Origin: Taenia hydatigena
Taxonomy: Eukaryota > Platyhelminthes > Cestoda > Cyclophyllidea > Taeniidae
Direction: 5' to 3'
DNA: 64,000 bases
NCBI GenBank assembly: GCA_036345935.2
Contig: JADWOT020000009.1
Span: 16,318,181-16,382,180, forward strand
Made by a program: the position numbers and the translations under genes. Positions 1 through 10,800 of this stretch are shown here, piece after piece (the stretch's first letter is position 1; every line of letters starts with the position of its first letter). Under the pieces are notes generated by a model that was given only the letters and a program-made list of their open reading frames with translations, was not told the origin of the DNA and searched no databases.

Positions 1-2494
1 CGGCGAATTAGTGTTATTGCATTATTATTGTCTCCTCATCCTACACTGGCTGTCCTCCTATAATTAGTAGGACTGGAATTGTGAAGGTTGTTTTTCGTTG
101 TTATTGATGATGCTGGCTAGTTAATTAAGTTTGATCGCTTGTGGTGCTTCCATTGCAGGCTATTTCACCTCCATTGCCATTTTATCTACACCATTCCCTT
201 CAGATAAGGTTTGATGTTTTATTTTTCAGCATAAAAGTGATTGGATCTCGACATCAAGCTTTGATGTAGCGTGGAATGCTATGCCTTGCAAATTACTCAA
301 GGGAAGTAGGGAATGGATTGACGGCAAACCCGCCTGGTTGTGCGCTCAGCCAATGTCGTGCAGGACTGCACTTCACTGTGTTAATGTAATCCATTTGCAT
401 CACGGTGGGCCTGCAGCCGACTTAGTTTTGCGAAGGTGGATGGAGTTTCCTCCAGCCATCCACTTCTTTCTCTTGTTCAGCGATGCATTCAACTTGTTTC
501 CCACCTTTCGTTGCATTAAGCATGCTTGCTTGTCACTTTATTGTCAACTAACTTTATTGCTTTAAATATTGCACACCACTCAGTTAGCGTTGTATGCGAC
601 ATCCTAGGTTCTTTATGTTCCGCCCTGTGTCACAAATGTGTGACACGCGCTGCTTGTCATTTTAAGCCCATTCCAACAAAGCATAACGTTTGCAGATGTT
701 TCTAGATGTGCTATCTACTCAATTCGAGAAGTAGTCAAATGCGTTGAAAGACTATAATGAGTAGTGTCAAGTGGGACAAAAAGACATCCATATTATGATG
801 TTAGAAATGAATTTGGCATCATCTAGCAATGCGCATACCAGAATGGATGACGTACTACACCCAACACTTCTGCGACGCTGCACAATTCTTACTACTAATT
901 ATGCTTTCACCCATTCTCATCCAGTGCCCACGCAAAAGGGTGCAATTTGATTCTCGTTCTTCTTTCTAGCCACGCATTCGTAACAGATTCTTGGAACAAG
1001 GAAACTTATGCTCGAACTTCCAAAAGAAGATCCATGCTGCAATGGTTAATGTGATGCACTACGATCTTTGAGCAAGGCACTGTGCAGTAATCAAGTAGTA
1101 GCTTTCACATTCATCCTAGGAGATGCTTGGAGATTTAATACACACGAGGCTAGGCAGATGTCGCCACATTGGATTTTGTTGAAACTCTATCAACACTTTT
1201 ATGCGGGTGATAACAGCCCTCTCGCATTTTCGTCTCCATGAGTAGGTGCTTCCAGATCCCCCTCTCCACAACATTCACCCGTCTTTAATAGCATCGCCAT
1301 CTACTTCTTTATACGACCCAAATTATTTTGTTAATCCATGGTTAAACACTTCCAATGCATTTCGCTATTTGGTGGTATTGTGATGCTACAGGCCGATCTA
1401 ACTCCGAGAGGCTACTTGTTAACTGCTAAAAAGTTTACGTTAGCAATAGTGGAGTCCCGTGTTAGCACCCGTGAAAGGGTGTGGAAGGTTCACCTTCACC
1501 TCATCCCTTCAGGCATGCGAGAACGCTGTGCACTTTAACTCCATTTCTAAAAGCGCCTTAGCAACTGTCTCAATACAATGTGTGGCAGCCTCCATTACAG
1601 TCAAACACCCACATCCGAGTGCAGATTATATGGGCATGTTGGAAGCTGGCACGAATCGAGTTGTTGAGCGAGATGGACAAGAATGTGATGTCTATTCTAT
1701 CTTGTCAACTTCCATTTGAAGTGTGCCTGCAAGTGAATTTCCATCCATCCTTAATGGCACAAATGATTTGAGTCTAAACGTGTTAACCTAGGAACTCCTA
1801 ACTGTAGTGGAACGAACCGTTTAAGTACTGCCTCTTCAGGACAAACGCATTGATGTGCTCCTAGCTGCTGCTGCTACCAATGTCTTGACAAATGTGGACA
1901 AGAATGTAGTGTCCATTCTATCTTGTCCACTTCCATTTGGACAACCCTCTATTGACACACGTTGGACTAGTAAGTTCTGAAGCGGTGATTGCATTTCTGT
2001 TGCCTACCTGAACCTCCAATCACCCCTTATCTTGATTCCATCTTATCAGCCTTCCTAATAAAACACGTTAATGAGAATTACACTTCTGAAGAATCGGGCA
2101 GCGTGCCATTCCGACGTGGAGATGACCGATGGAGATGGAGCAGCGGACATACCGACTGCACTCTCCCCATTACGTGGATTCCTCAATCACTCCTCGCCCA
2201 TTGTGAGCCATTGACCAAAATCATCATGGTAATAATAATGCTCATTCCTTTGTCGACTGAATTACTCCAAAGCACATGCCTGTTGCACACCAGAGCTGCG
2301 TAACCGTGTTAGTAATTAAGCGCTATTCCACTTTGTGATAATTATGATGTTGTCAGCATATTCGCCTATTACACACCAAGGGAGAGAACACCTTCCCACC
2401 CTGGTGCATTCAGCCACAGATAAAAGTACCAAATTCGTGTATTTGTCATTCAGGGCTTATCCATCAGGAGAGGAGAAATCAGTGTTAATTAGGG
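1..2494 (+). repeat. Left arm of a 2.5-kb inverted repeat
   Basis: This stretch reappears as its reverse complement at 6286-8780. Paired positions sum to 8781 over most of the length and to 8780 at the inner end, so only about one net indel separates the arms. Scattered substitutions are denser in the outer 900 bases, and I estimate 98-99% identity by eye. Homology stops abruptly at the inner end, after AGTGTTAATTAGGG. The outer end runs off the window; the related block at 60896-61620 suggests the repeat continues upstream. Short ORFs here (for example 281-565 and 1338-1538) occur in both arms, resemble no known protein and are probably not genes. The inner 500 bases are the block that normally follows antigen exon 3, so this arm is in part an inverted copy of gene A's 3' flank. 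Confidence 0.93.
1675..1947 (+). repeat. Short direct repeat inside the left arm
   Basis: A block of about 45 bp beginning GACAAGAATGT and ending in CTTCCATTTG occurs at about 1675-1723 and again at about 1899-1947. The pair is mirrored in the right arm. The diverged arm copy at 14865-16945 has different sequence at the second position, so the second block probably arose locally after the arms diverged from that copy. Confidence 0.6.
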
Positions 2495-3129
2495 ATTAAA
2501 GACTTGTTGACACCACGAGCAATCAAACTTGATTCTTTACTTAACATCAACAATACGAACGAACTACAGTCCTCATAATGCAGCAGCTAACTTCACAATG
2601 TGGGACTCTTTGTACTAGGATTCCTTCTTGATTTAACTCCTCCATGGTGCGAATACATTTAAAGTGAAAGTTCGATTTTGGCACAAACAAACATACACAT
2701 ACACACACATACACAAACCCACACAGGCTCTCGTGTCAATGCCATTGTCATTGCATGAACCATTGTGGTGAAGAAGCAGTGTTTTCATCCTTCTCAACAA
2801 CCATCCTCATCAATGAGCTGACAGCGTCACCTCTCCATGTGTCCCCAATCGGCACCTCCTATGCAGATGTTAAGTTTCAGGTTAGTTGATGGAATTGCTG
2901 CCGGCGTTACTAACTTTGCTCGATTCGCACAGCCCTGTCAAACATTCTTCTCCATTATGCCATCTGTGGAGGGATAGGAGGATGTCATGTAGACTACACT
3001 GCTTTAGTATTCGCATTGCTCCTGACGAGTTCACATGTTGAGGTAGTTCTTCCATGACTAAGAGCACTTAAATACCTTCATTTCACGAGGTGTTTTATCG
3101 TGAGGAAATAATGTCGCAGTGATGATCTC
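2495..3129 (+). repeat. Spacer duplicated directly from the outer side of the right arm
   Basis: The segment from about 2505 to 2640 is a diverged copy of about 8630-8830. The segment 2740-3113 is nearly identical to 8955-9333, at a constant offset of 6215 with only a couple of substitutions. A CA-rich tract at about 2690-2723 is interrupted here but is a perfect (AC)n in the 8912-8940 copy. The 61-aa minus-strand ORF (2882-3067) occurs in both copies and has no recognisable domain, so I do not call it a gene. Homology ends near 3120. Confidence 0.85.
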
Positions 3130-4205
3130 TCTTTCTAGGTATGTTTGAATAACGCCTTCTTACATAGTCATGAAATTATGCATAAAATATGAGTTAGCAA
3201 ACATGCTGCAGTAGGATAGAGATGCAGGGACATAGGACCTGTCAGTTGCATATTTTATTTAGAGCATTTTATTGGATAGAATATATTATTACCGAATTAT
3301 ATGCATGGACCATACTTCTAATGGGTGCTTCAAAATCCAGTTGCAAATTGAACATTGAGCATTCGACCAATCCTTCACTGATACACGTTTGACTAGTGAC
3401 TGCTTCAGTCCTCCTGAAGTCGCCCAAGTTAGTCTCATCTCACCAGCTTTCCTAATGCTACTGCAGTAGTGTGGACCACACCTCTACAGGATTGGATGGT
3501 GTGGAGATTAGATGCTTGTTACTCATAAGAGGTAAGTAATGGGGAAAGTAAGGTGTTAGTCCAACTTGTGAAGATTTATGAAGCTGATAACATATTCACG
3601 CATTTTACTTTAAACAATTGCATCCGACTTCACCACAATGGAGCGAATGCCTTCCCAGTCTGTTCCATTCAATTACAACTAAGTGTGTCAATTTCGTTTA
3701 TTTATCAGTGAGGGGCTAAATTAATATTAACAAAGCAATAATGGATAGTTAGTGGGGCACGGATGTCTAAGAGGCAGAGAGAGTTGGTGGAATAAGGCAA
3801 GGTGTGACTCAGCTAAGATAGACATAATCGAGGTCTGCTTTCTTCCGTCCATTTGTAAATTTCGCGACAAAGACGGATTAAATGGAGTGGAAGAACGGTC
3901 TAGCCTTCACCGGTGGATCATTATTATTATTGTTGAGGATGCGGAAGAGGAGAAGAGACAGAACGACAATTCCATCATGAAGGAACGATGCACGGGACTG
4001 TAGTGAAATTTACTTTATCATCAGCATGGACATCGCCATGCTTGACGTCACTCCTGTATGAAGACGGTGATCTCATGCGCAAAATGAGAGGAGGTCAATG
4101 TGAACCACATGCACCGTTTTTACAGGTGATTAGATACGGCCCCGTATGCGTAAACATGTACTTTTCCAACGTTTGCTTAAAAGTTTTATCCTATTCACAT
4201 TAGTG
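3130..4205. repeat. Mosaic of antigen-cluster flank repeats
   Basis: No supportable gene. About 3150-3560 is related, inverted, to 19920-20390 and 60420-60890. The stretch 3600-3780 carries, inverted, the 3'-flank block found after antigen exon 3, with its recurrent GCCTCATAATT and ATTAATTTAACxCCTC motifs. The rest to 4205 is related to sequence near 19260-19700. The ORFs here (3752-4003 and 3988-4203) are not preserved between copies. Confidence 0.65.
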
Positions 4206-5232
4206 TACAGCGTAAAAGACAACCAAAGAGGGAAAGGCATTGTCAGTGTGGTTTCAAAGTTGAGCACAAAGGGAGATCCAAGTTGAATGAATGTAGGGAG
4301 TGATGGAAGAGCTACACAACACCAGACGATGGCGACTGGATGGAGTGTGGGTGGCGTTGATGGCACCACATGTGATGGTCTCGTTTTGTGAATGCCAACG
4401 TGGCCACACCGACTTCACCTCGTCTGGATCACCGCGGCAGACGGATTGCGCAAAGCATGTGTAAAACATGGTCCGTGTGCAATGTGGTCCGCCAGACTTG
4501 TTTTGTCGAAAGAAGAGAAGAGGAATTGTGGTAGGTTTAACTGACTCTCTACGTGTTGCATCTTGGCAGTGGTGTTTTGGATGCCACGGCGTTTCTGTTG
4601 GTAGAGTTCAACACCACTTTCTCTTGTGTTAGCGATGCGAAAGAAGAGGTGACTACCACACCAGACAGGTGGGATATTTGTCCGTGCATCCAGTTCACTC
4701 CTTCCTCTCACTCAGAGCAGTGCAGTATGGATGTGTTAATTTAAATGGTGTCTTGGCCTGCCTCATCATCATGAAATAGAGTGGAGTCGTCCTAGCTAAA
4801 CCAAACATTGGCAAGAGGGTACACATTTGCCCACGGAGCTGGAGCTACATCTTTTTAGGCACTAAACAACGATTTTTATGGTGCCCTACACCAAAACCAC
4901 ATGTTTTGCTTGCGCTGAAATAGAAAGCCTCAGAGAAGGGGGTAACGAGGCCATAACTGTAGTTGCATCCCACCATCGGTGGTGATGAGTTCACATAGAG
5001 CGCAAAAATATTTCTGAGATGATGTGGATTCACAAATGCTTCCCATATTCACAATAGATTTCGTCCAATCAGCTCGAAGGAGAATGCGTGGCGAAGTGTT
5101 CACTTCATGATTTCCTCCAATGAAGCTGGTGTTAACCTCTATCATAAGGAGCGTAAAAGTTAGACGTGGGAGGGCTCATGCAATGCAACACACCTCATGG
5201 CGTAGGAGTCGTCTTGAAGGTCAAAGCGGGGA
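4206..5232 (+). repeat. Upstream region of antigen gene A, shared with other modules
   Basis: The whole stretch aligns, inverted, with 18011-19240 upstream of pseudogene B. Parts also match 24376-25340 (gene D) and 28420-28830 (pseudogene E). It contains the recurrent block with GTGTGGGTGGCGTTGATGG (4210-4560). A minus-strand 98-codon ORF (4415-4711) has an ungapped counterpart ending at 19094 (+), but most nucleotide differences between them change the amino acid and the gene D copy is broken. That pattern suggests drift rather than a conserved protein. Confidence 0.7.
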
Positions 5233-5313
5233 GAGCTTATAGGCTGATAAGCGTGTGCAGCAGCCATATAAATACGCCATGAGTTGTAAGGGCAAATCAT
5301 TGATGGTGTGAAG
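5233..5313 (+). promoter_or_regulatory. Core promoter and 5' leader of gene A
   Basis: TATAAATA lies at 5267-5274, about 40 nt before the ATG at 5314. It sits in a block (ATAGGCTGATAAGCGTGTGC, then the TATA box, then CGCCATGAGTTGTAAG) that recurs at the same distance from exon 1 of modules B, C, D, E and H. Transcription would start between the TATA box and the ATG, giving a very short 5' UTR. The ATG inside CGCCATGAG is out of frame with the CDS. The regulators are unknown. In known family members expression is associated with the oncosphere stage, and I only infer the same here. Confidence 0.7.
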
Positions 5314-6176
5314 ATGGCATTTCACCCTGGGCTCATTCTGTTGGCGGCTTTGGTTTTGGCTGAGAATCGCAACGAAACCATGAGTAAGTAGCTAATTTGC
5401 AGTTGGATCTTATCAGCAATCGTGTGGAAGCATTTGTTGAATGATAACATTTGCTTCAAAGCAGAATATAAGCTTTCAATCACTTTTAAACTATCATAAC
5501 TTTTAATCATGGATAAATTTGAGTAGTTATTTTGACCGGCCAACGCTTGTTTTATTTTGTCAAAGGGACGAACATAACAGAGGACCAACTGGAAGAATAC
5601 TTTGAGTGGGGACCTGTGACTACTCACTCCATTGGCCTAACATGGTACACGGGAATAGTGGATGATTTTTGTGATGGAGAAGTCGAACTAACGGCGAAGT
5701 TAACTTCTGGCATCGGATCTAAAAAGTCAGCAAATGCGTCCCTCATGGAAGGAGAAGTAATTGTTGACGGACTACAGTCCAGCACATTATACACTATGAA
5801 TGCGGTAGTGTTCATTGATACAGAAATAGTTTTAAATATCACTGAAGATATTAAAACAAAGGACACTGGTAAGCCAGTCCATGTGATTATGCTCTAAATG
5901 CTATCATTATTACTCAGAGACGTTGCATAAGTTTAGTACTAAAAGATTATACTTAATGCTCAATTGCAAGCAATTCGCCGTTGAGAGACGTGCATGTTTA
6001 GCATGTTATAATGACCAGAATGTCTTGTTTACACAGGCCGTAAGGAAGAGACTACCGCAACGCCAACCGAAGGTGCCGCAACGACTAGCGAAATTGCCAC
6101 AAAGACTAGCGGATCTGGTAAAATATTTGCAATCACTGGACTCCTCTTCACTTGCATGGCAATAGCCCTTGCTTGA
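5314..6176 (+). CDS. EG95/45W-like oncosphere antigen, gene A (three exons, intact)
   Basis: Exons are 5314-5383, 5566-5868 and 6037-6176, with donors GTAAGT and GTAAGC and acceptors ending AAG and CAG. Both introns are phase 1. The joined frame is 170 codons plus TGA. Residues 1-16 form a signal peptide (MAFHPGLILLAALVLA). Exon 2 encodes one FnIII domain with the family landmarks EYFEWGPVTTHSIGLTW and a later STLYTM, and then ITEDIKTKDTG. Exon 3 encodes a Thr/Ala-rich stalk and a hydrophobic C-terminus (IFAITGLLFTCMAIALA) that fits a GPI-anchor signal or membrane segment. NxS/T sites include NET, NIT (twice) and NAS. Known family members are secreted or surface proteins of the oncosphere and targets of protective antibody; their molecular function is not settled. 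The exon-3 stalk is 42 nt longer than in D, G and J. The gene is bracketed by a 2.5-kb inverted repeat. Confidence 0.9.
6054..6116 (+). repeat. Three 21-nt coding repeats (7-aa stalk repeat) in gene A exon 3
   Basis: Units at 6054-6074, 6075-6095 and 6096-6116 encode TATPTEG, AATTSEI and ATKTSGS. Gene D and pseudogenes G and J have one equivalent unit in a 98-nt exon 3. Gene A's exon is 140 nt, and the 42-nt difference is exactly two extra units. The segment is rich in Thr and Ser and could be an O-glycosylated stalk between the FnIII domain and the C-terminal anchor. Confidence 0.8.
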
Positions 6177-6285
6177 ACGCTCGTGTGCTCCAATGTCAGT
6201 TTCCCATGATTTGCCTATTTCACCACCCCTTTCTCCCTTCCAGGTGTCCTTGGTGTCGGGAATGTCCCACATTCTGGGCTTTCCC
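6177..6285 (+). other. 3' flank of gene A
   Basis: After the stop codon, GAACGCTCGTGTG and a pyrimidine tract ending in CCAG (about 6225-6243) lead into GTGTCCTTGGTGTCGGGAATG. The same order follows exon 3 of G and recurs near 14110-14215 and 57975-58075. It may be 3' UTR with a splice-acceptor-like element. I see no AATAAA close by. Confidence 0.5.
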
Positions 6286-8780
6286 CCCTAATTAACACTG
6301 ATTTCTCCTCTCCTGATGGATAAGCCCTGAATGACAAATACACGAATTTGGTACTTTTATCTGTGGCTGAATGCACCAGGGTGGGAAGGTGTTCTCTCCC
6401 TTGGTGTGTAATAGGCGAATATGTTGACAACATCATAATTATCACAAAGTGGAATAGCGCTTAATTACTAACACGGTTACGCAGCTCTGGTGTGCAACAG
6501 GCATGTGCTTTGGAGTAATTCAGTCGACAAAGGAATGAGCATTATTATTACCATGATGATTTTGGTCAATGGTTCACAATGGGCGAGGAGTGATTGAGGA
6601 ATCCACGTAATGGGGAGAGTGCAGTCGGTATGTCCGCTGCTCCATCTCCATCGGTCATCTCCACGTCGGAATGGCACGCTGCCCGATTCTTCAGAAGTGT
6701 AATTCTCATTAACGTGTTTTTATTAGGAAGGCTGATAAGATGGAATCAAGATAAGGGGTGATTGGAGGTTCAGGTAGGCAACAGAAATGCAATCACCGCT
6801 TCAGAACTTACTAGTCCAACGTGTGTCAATAGAGGGATGTCCAAATGGAAGTGGACAAGATAGAATGGACGCTACATTCTTGTCCACATTTGTCAAGACA
6901 TTGGTAGCAGCAGCAGCTAGGAGCACATCAATGCGTTTGTCCTGAGGAGGCAGTACTTAAACGGTTCGTTCCACTACAGTTAGGAGTTCCTAGGTTAACA
7001 CGTTTAGACTCAAATCATTTGTGCCATTAAGGATGGATGGAAATTCACTTGCAGGCACACTTCAAATGGAAGTTGACAAGATAGAATAGACATCACATTC
7101 TTGTCCATCTCGCTCAACAACTCGATTCGTGCCAGCTTCCAACATGCCCATATAATCTGCACTCGGATGTGGGTGTTTGACTGTAATGGAGGCTGCCACA
7201 CATTGTATTGAGACAGTTGCTAAGGCGCTTTTAGAAATGGAGTTAAAGTGCACAGCGTTCTCGCATGCCTGAAGGGATGAGGTGAAGGTGAACCTTCCAC
7301 ACCCTTTCACGGGTGCTAACACGGGACTCCGCTATTGCTAACGTAAACTTTTTAGCAGTTAACAAGTAGCCTCTCGGAGTTAGATCGGCCTGTAGCATCA
7401 CAATACCACCAAATAGCGAAATGCATTGGAAGTGTTTAACCATGGATTAACAAAATAATTTGGGTCGTATAAAGAAGTAGATGGCGATGCTATTAAAGAT
7501 GGGTGAATGTTGTGGAGAGGGGGATCTGGAAGCACCTACTCATGGAGACGAAAATGCGAGAGGGCTGTTATCACCCGCATAAAAGTGTTGATAGAGTTTC
7601 AACAAAATCCAATGTGGCGACATCTGCCTAGCCTCGTGTGTATTAAATCTCCAAGCATCTCCTAGGATGAATGTGAAAGCTACTACTTGATTACTGCACA
7701 GTGCCTTGCTCAAAGATTGTAGTGCATCACATTAACCATTGCAGCATGGATCTTCTTTTGGAAGTTCGAGCATAAGTTTCCTTGTTCCAAGAATCTGTTA
7801 CGAATGCGTGGCTAGAAAGAAGAACGAGAATCAAATTGCACCCTTTTGCGTGGGCACTGGATGAGAATGGGTGAAAGCATAATTAGTAGTAAGAATTGTG
7901 CAGCGTCGCAGAAGTGTTGGGTGTAGTACGTCATCCATTCTGGTATGCGCATTGCTAGATGATGCCAAATTCATTTCTAACATCATAATATGGATGTCAT
8001 TTTGTCCCACTTGACACTACTCATTATAGTCTTTCAACGCATTTGACTACTTCTCGAATTGAGTAGATGGCACATCTAGAAACATCTGCAAACGTTATGC
8101 TTTGTTGAAATGGGCTTAAACTGACAAGCAGTGCGTGTCACACATTTGTGACACAGGGCAGAACATAAAGAACTTAGGATGTCGCATACAACGCTAACTG
8201 AGTGGTGTGCAATATTTAAAGCAATAAAGTTAGTTGACAATAAAGTGACAAGCAAGCATGTTTAATGCAACAAAAGGTGGGAAACAAGTTGAATGCATCG
8301 CTGAACAAGAGAAAGAAGTGGATGGCTGGAGGAAACTCCATCCACCTTCGCAAAACTAAGTCGGCTGCAGGCCCACCGTGATGCAAATGGATTACATTAA
8401 CACAGTGAAGTGCAGTCCTGCACGACATTGGCTGAGCGCACAACCAGGCGGGTTTGCCGTCAATCCATTCCCTACTTCCCTTGAGTAATTTGCAAGGCAT
8501 AGCATTCCACGCTACATCAAAGCTTGATGTCGAGACCCAATCACTTTTATGCTGAAAAATAAAACATCAAACTTTATCTGAAGGGAATGGTGTAGATAAA
8601 ATGGCAATGGAGGTGAAATAGCCTGCAATGGAAGCACCACAAGCGATCAAACTTAATTAACTAGCCAGCATCATCAATAACAACGAAAAACAACCTTCAC
8701 AATTCGAGTCCTACTAATTATAGGAGGACAGCCAGTGTAGGACGAGGAGACAATAATAATGCAATAACACTAATTCGCCG
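6286..8780 (-). repeat. Right arm of the 2.5-kb inverted repeat
   Basis: Reverse complement of 1-2494. Its inner end starts 110 bp after the gene A stop codon, so the gene and its upstream region form a loop of about 3.8 kb between the arms. The inner part (6286-6480) is the usual 3'-flank block (AATTAACACTG, TGAATGACAAATACACGAAT, ATATGTTGACA). The outer end (CTAATTCGCCG, then TGGCGAATC) continues into a block also present at 62710-62740. The ORFs here mirror those of the left arm and are not supported as genes. Confidence 0.93.
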
Positions 8781-8909
8781 TGGCGAATCCCAAGCTTGCA
8801 CGTCTTTGTGCCCAAAAATCACATCGGACACTTTGCATCAAGGTTCCTTTTGATTTAATTTCTCCATAATTCAAATACGTTTGAAGCGAAAGTTCGTCTT
8901 CAGCACAAA

Positions 8910-8942
<33 letters not shown>

Positions 8943-10800
8943 CTCTCGTGTCAATACCATTGTCATTGCATGAACCATTGTGGTGAAGAAGCAGTGTTTT
9001 CATCCTTCTCAACAACCATCCTCATCAATGAGCTGACAGCGTCACCTCTCCATGTGTCCCCAATCGGCACCTCCTATGCAGATGTTAAGTTTCAGGTTAG
9101 TTGATGGAATTGCTGCCGGCGTTACTAACTTTGCTCGATTCGCACAGCCCTGTCAAACATTCTTCTCCATTATGCCATCTGTGGAGGGATAGGAGGATGT
9201 CATGTAGACTACACTGCTTTAGTATTCGCATTGCTCCTGACGAGTTTACATGTTGAGGTAGTTCTTCCATGAATAAGAGCACTTAAATACCTTCATTTCA
9301 CGAGGTGTTTTATCCGTGAGGAAATAATGTCGCAGTGATGATCCCTGTTTCGCGGATGTGTTTAAGTGAGTTCATGTTAGCAAGTGGTGATGGCTGAACG
9401 GACGCAAGTTGGGGTGTGAGAGTTGGATGCGATGCAGGAGGAGGAAGAATGTGGTGGAGGGTATGTGGGAGAAATAAGATGAGGGCTGATGGTGAGTTTT
9501 GGGTGTGATGAGTGCAAGGTGAGAGCGTTTTTGTGTGAGTCGCACTGCACTAAGGTCTTGTTTAATTCTTGTCTGTTTCCATCACATGCCAGCTGTCTGG
9601 GAAGTGTGAAGGGGGATTGATTCCAGGGCGATTGACAAAGAAGGCAGTCGGTGTTGTGACCACGACTATGCAGTGACGCATGGCTACATCTCGTAATTTT
9701 CATGGAGTAGCACAAATATCACTGTTAGCAGTGGAGTCTTTGCTGGTCCAACAGGGAGTTGAATGCTCAAAATGCTTCAAAATGCGGAACTCACTGACAA
9801 TGGGTCAGGCTTGGTGAACGCGAGTGCCGACCAATGGGTGCACTTTGGTGAATTATACTTAAATTGAATTACAACCAACAGTTGTTGCACAAATCATGGG
9901 AGGTTGATTCCTTGTCGCTACACTTTAATCAGTTACTTTAATGAGGCCTGAAGGCACCATCGGCTTTAGAGACTGTAGAAGTGCATTTGAAGTACGTGCG
10001 ATGATGCTTGTGGTGGTCCGTAGGAAAATTAACAATTTTAAATACTGTGACTACTTAGTCCACTTAATACATTTCAAGTAGCTACTTTAGGGAGGGTTGA
10101 AGGCGCCATCGGCTTTGGAGACTGTTAGAATGCACTAGAAGTGTGTGTAATAATTCGTATGTAGGTCCGTGAGTAAACTAAAATTCCGAATACTGTGACT
10201 ACTAAATTTTACAAAGTAAGTGATCATGTCAGCATACACTCTCCTCCTGTCAATGCACTCACACTCAGGTTAATCGGTACAGTCGCTTGCAGAGCTACGA
10301 TGTGCTGATGTGCTGCGTGGGCAGGTTAAATAGTGTTTAAATCAGGGGAAAGTGGGATGCGAAAAGTCTGTGAAAACAACCACTTCGAAATCGCTACTGC
10401 GTGGGATTTGGAGAAAGGAAAGATAGTGCATGCAGACAAATATCCCAGTTGTCTTACACATTGCTGATAGAGGAGGGCATAATGTTGAGCTGCGCCCCTG
10501 TAACCATTGCTGTTCTGGAACCACCACCCACACATATCAACTCGTTGCACTTTGTTTTTGGTGCCATTATTTGTGCTTCTACCACCGTTTGCACATGCTT
10601 CAGTAAACGCCTTAACCACCATCGCATTGATTTGATAAAGCCCGTGTTCGGCTTTAATGGGTGCCAGCTTGACTACACTGGCTTGACCTTGTCTGGATTG
10701 CCAATGCGGACGGATTGTAAAATGCATGCGTAAAATAACAGCCAAAGTGAAATGTAGTCTACGAGACTAGTGCTGCCAAGGGAAGAGAAAGAGTAGTACG
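8781..10800 (+). repeat. Segment duplicated at the right end of the window
   Basis: About 8781-9330 is related to 2505-3120 (direct) and to 60896-61560 (inverted). From about 9340 onward it matches 62940-64000 in the same orientation and order, including the paired GAGGCCTGAAGGC/GGCGTGAAGGCGCCATCGG blocks, until the window ends. A 139-codon minus-strand ORF (10326-10745) overlaps a 110-codon plus-strand one and neither resembles a known family. About 10460-10500 carries an inverted trace of the AGCTCAACA repeat also seen at 16185, 22500, 44300 and 54700. Confidence 0.75.
8912..8940 (+). repeat. (AC)n microsatellite
   Basis: A perfect dinucleotide run of 29 bp. The copies at about 2690-2723 and, inverted, at about 61300-61345 are interrupted, so this run has either expanded or been kept pure here. 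Confidence 0.97.

Noticed and set aside
281..565. 94-codon ORF present in both inverted-repeat arms (281-565 and 8216-8500)
   Set aside because: Presence in both arms follows from the arms being near-identical. There is no domain, no splice context and no support from the diverged third arm copy, where the frame is not kept.
1..2494. The inverted repeat as a DNA transposon with long terminal inverted repeats carrying gene A
   Set aside because: I see no transposase, no target-site duplication at the inner ends, and the outer end is outside the window. A third copy occurs as a normal 3' flank, so segmental duplication explains it better.
10326..10745. 139-codon ORF (-), overlapped by a 110-codon ORF (+)
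   Set aside because: Overlapping open frames on both strands and no recognised motif. The copy at the window end differs and is cut off, so it cannot be tested here.
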